In this document: piece by piece, positions 62,787 through 64,000 of the stretch
Numbering within the stretch: position 1 is the stretch's first letter
How the letters are laid out: each line of letters starts with the position of its first letter
Source: Schizochytrium sp. TIO01
Lineage: Eukaryota > Sar > Bigyra > Thraustochytrida > Thraustochytriidae
DNA: 64,000 bases
Reading direction: 5' to 3'
Assembly (NCBI GenBank): GCA_004764695.1
Contig: SMSO01000031.1
Location: 2,837,048 to 2,901,047, forward strand
Made by a program: the position numbers and the translations under genes
Notes under the pieces: generated by a model
Told to the model about the DNA's origin: nothing
Database searches by the model: none
Seen by the model: the letters and a program-made list of their open reading frames with translations, nothing else

Positions 62787-63281
62787 TTAAAGCAGAGCAG
62801 TATTTAGATCTTCCTTGAAACTTCGTTGTTGCTTCTTTTCACGGTCTGAGTACGGATTATCATGATACGGGAAACCCTTACACGGTTTATGTTCCTGTTG
62901 TGTGATTTTCGTGTCGCGCCGCAACGGCAGAAGAAGCGGAGATGTGAACGCGTACTTACAACTGAAGAGCCACGAAACTGGAAGCTCGCTAAATGATCAG
63001 GCAGATGCTGTACCATGCGCTTCCCTGCATCCATGCCTTCACGAAGCCGCACGTTGATAACTGTCATATAGCGAGAGGTTGAAGAGGTCAACCTATGAGC
63101 CAAACTTCTAATAAGAAGAATTGGCATTGAAAGACCCTGATCGTTATATATATTATCTTAGTCATAGTAGTTAGGTAGGTACTATCTCTCTCTCTATTTA
63201 TATATATATATGTACCTGTTTCTTATTTTTTTATGTTGGGTTACTTACTGCAGTTGTGATAATGGGCTTTGAACACAACAT
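62787..63281 (-). CDS. Small spliced gene, probable mitochondrial protein
   Basis: The exons on the minus strand are 63281-63249 (optional), 63136-62960 and 62894-62787. The introns are 112 bp (GTAAGT...ATCAG) and 65 bp (GTAAGT...AACAG), and all joins are in frame at phase 0. The full protein is 105 residues; starting from the ATG at 63127 gives 91. The N-terminus is Arg/Ser-rich with no acidic residues (LIRSLAHRLTSSTSRY), as in a mitochondrial presequence. The rest reads EGMDAGKRMVQHLPDHLASF, then KPCKGFPYHDNPYSDREK. I cannot name the family; a small mitochondrial respiratory-complex or ribosome subunit is a guess. The first exon may instead be 5' UTR. Confidence 0.7.
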
Positions 63282-63738
63282 GTCTCGATAGATATCTGCA
63301 GCCATTAGCAGCTAGTAGCCGGACAAAATCAAGGCGGTAGAGACTGCTGGCGTAAATATGTATCCCGAGCCATATGGGGTAGCCACATAGAGTGGCTGCA
63401 TGGAGAAGCCAGACGGAGTTACATGTTCTAAGTCTTAACTTATTTTACAAATTACAGAAGAAATGAAAGAAGACACGACACGGACCAAACTGTCCCCACC
63501 TACCTACCGCTATCTATCTATCTAACTAGGACCCATTTTGATAGTTGCAGATGCGCATAAAAGGAACGTTGAATGAACCACCAAGTTCGTGTTTAGTTGT
63601 TGAATTCCATATAGATAAGACACCTATGCAGTGGGCGAAATCTCAGTGAAGGTAGTGTTCATTGTACGTGGACGGGGGTTTTGCTTTTGTTCAGGAGGAA
63701 AGGCTTATGGATGATAATTACCAACTAGCTGTTGGATT
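63282..63738. other. Intergenic region near the right edge
   Basis: No gene is seen. Short CTAT and CTAC runs lie at about 63498-63525. Confidence 0.45.
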
Positions 63739-64000
63739 TTATGCCAGGCATGGAATTGGCTTCTCGCGAGTTGAATTCATATGCGTCGGGATAAAAGGAC
63801 TTAAGCTCGTAAAACAAACAGCAGCAAGAAGGGGAGTGGCTTGCTTGGTCAATGCAACAATATGTCCAGTTGAATGCCTATCATGCACTAAGAGTTTGCT
63901 GATGTGAACTTCCTTTGTAAGGATGCTGCCGATAAGGAACCCGTGCCGTGCGATCTCACTCATCTGATCCAGTCGTCGTCTGCAATGAATAACCCTTCCT
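63739..64000 (-). CDS. Possible 3' end of a gene entering from the right edge
   Basis: A minus-strand frame open to the right edge ends at a TAA at 63739-63741. It includes an ATG at 63963 (MSEIARHGFLIGSILTKEVH) and reads as a normal-looking protein segment. The opposite strand is also open in part (63662-63907). No family is recognised and the strand is uncertain. Confidence 0.25.
   Translation of the reverse strand, partial: GRVIHCRRRLDQMSEIARHGFLIGSILTKEVHISKLLVHDRHSTGHIVALTKQATPLLAAVCFTSLSPFIPTHMNSTREKPIPCLA

Noticed and set aside
1-64000. CRISPR arrays, operons, insertion sequences, rRNA, tRNA and snRNA genes
   Set aside because: Looked for by eye on both strands. The repeats present are microsatellites, and no recognisable structural RNA, transposase or reverse transcriptase motif was found.

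Overview
The window reads as a 64 kb piece of a protist nuclear genome. It carries monocistronic genes on both strands that are mostly intron-poor, and it encodes eukaryote-only machinery (SF3B1, LSM3, a syntaxin-6-type SNARE, NPL4, ADAT2). Short GT-AG introns can be placed by eye in LSM3, in a small gene near 63 kb and probably in SF3B1. The intergenic DNA is rich in microsatellites. Single-exon genes, a large receptor-type nucleotidyl cyclase and a secreted repeat protein fit a stramenopile, perhaps a thraustochytrid. That assignment is an inference; no rRNA, tRNA or organelle marker was found.

Layout: 1-5.1 kb has little beyond a possible gene end at the left edge, a broken coding remnant and a small tandem repeat. 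5.1-15.4 kb is a compact housekeeping block: secreted RNase T2, ribose-5-phosphate isomerase, a Bud20/ZNF593-type ribosome factor, a GRAM-domain protein and a three-domain fusion (B12-binding-like, DUF5522, DPH6-like). 18.4-22.2 kb holds the membrane-bound class III nucleotidyl cyclase. 22.2-30.5 kb is an AT-rich, repeat-laden accessory island. It contains a convergent inverted duplication of a zinc-finger-like gene (one copy broken), a diverged third relative, a GTAG hairpin and a 38-nt T run. 30.5-38.8 kb holds aminoacylase-1, LSM3 and SF3B1 (two spliceosome genes in tandem) and a SNARE. 40.3-41.3 kb holds a putative transcription factor, followed by 10.8 kb with no convincing gene. 52-64 kb holds ADAT2, a kelch protein, a coiled-coil ORF overlapping a phytanoyl-CoA-dioxygenase-like ORF, NPL4, a secreted four-repeat protein and a small spliced gene with a mitochondrial-type N-terminus.

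Most genes are independent housekeeping units, not a pathway cluster. The regions that most deserve attention are the inverted zinc-finger gene pair with its third relative, the coiled-coil/dioxygenase overlap, the secreted repeat protein, and small spliced genes that simple ORF calling misses.
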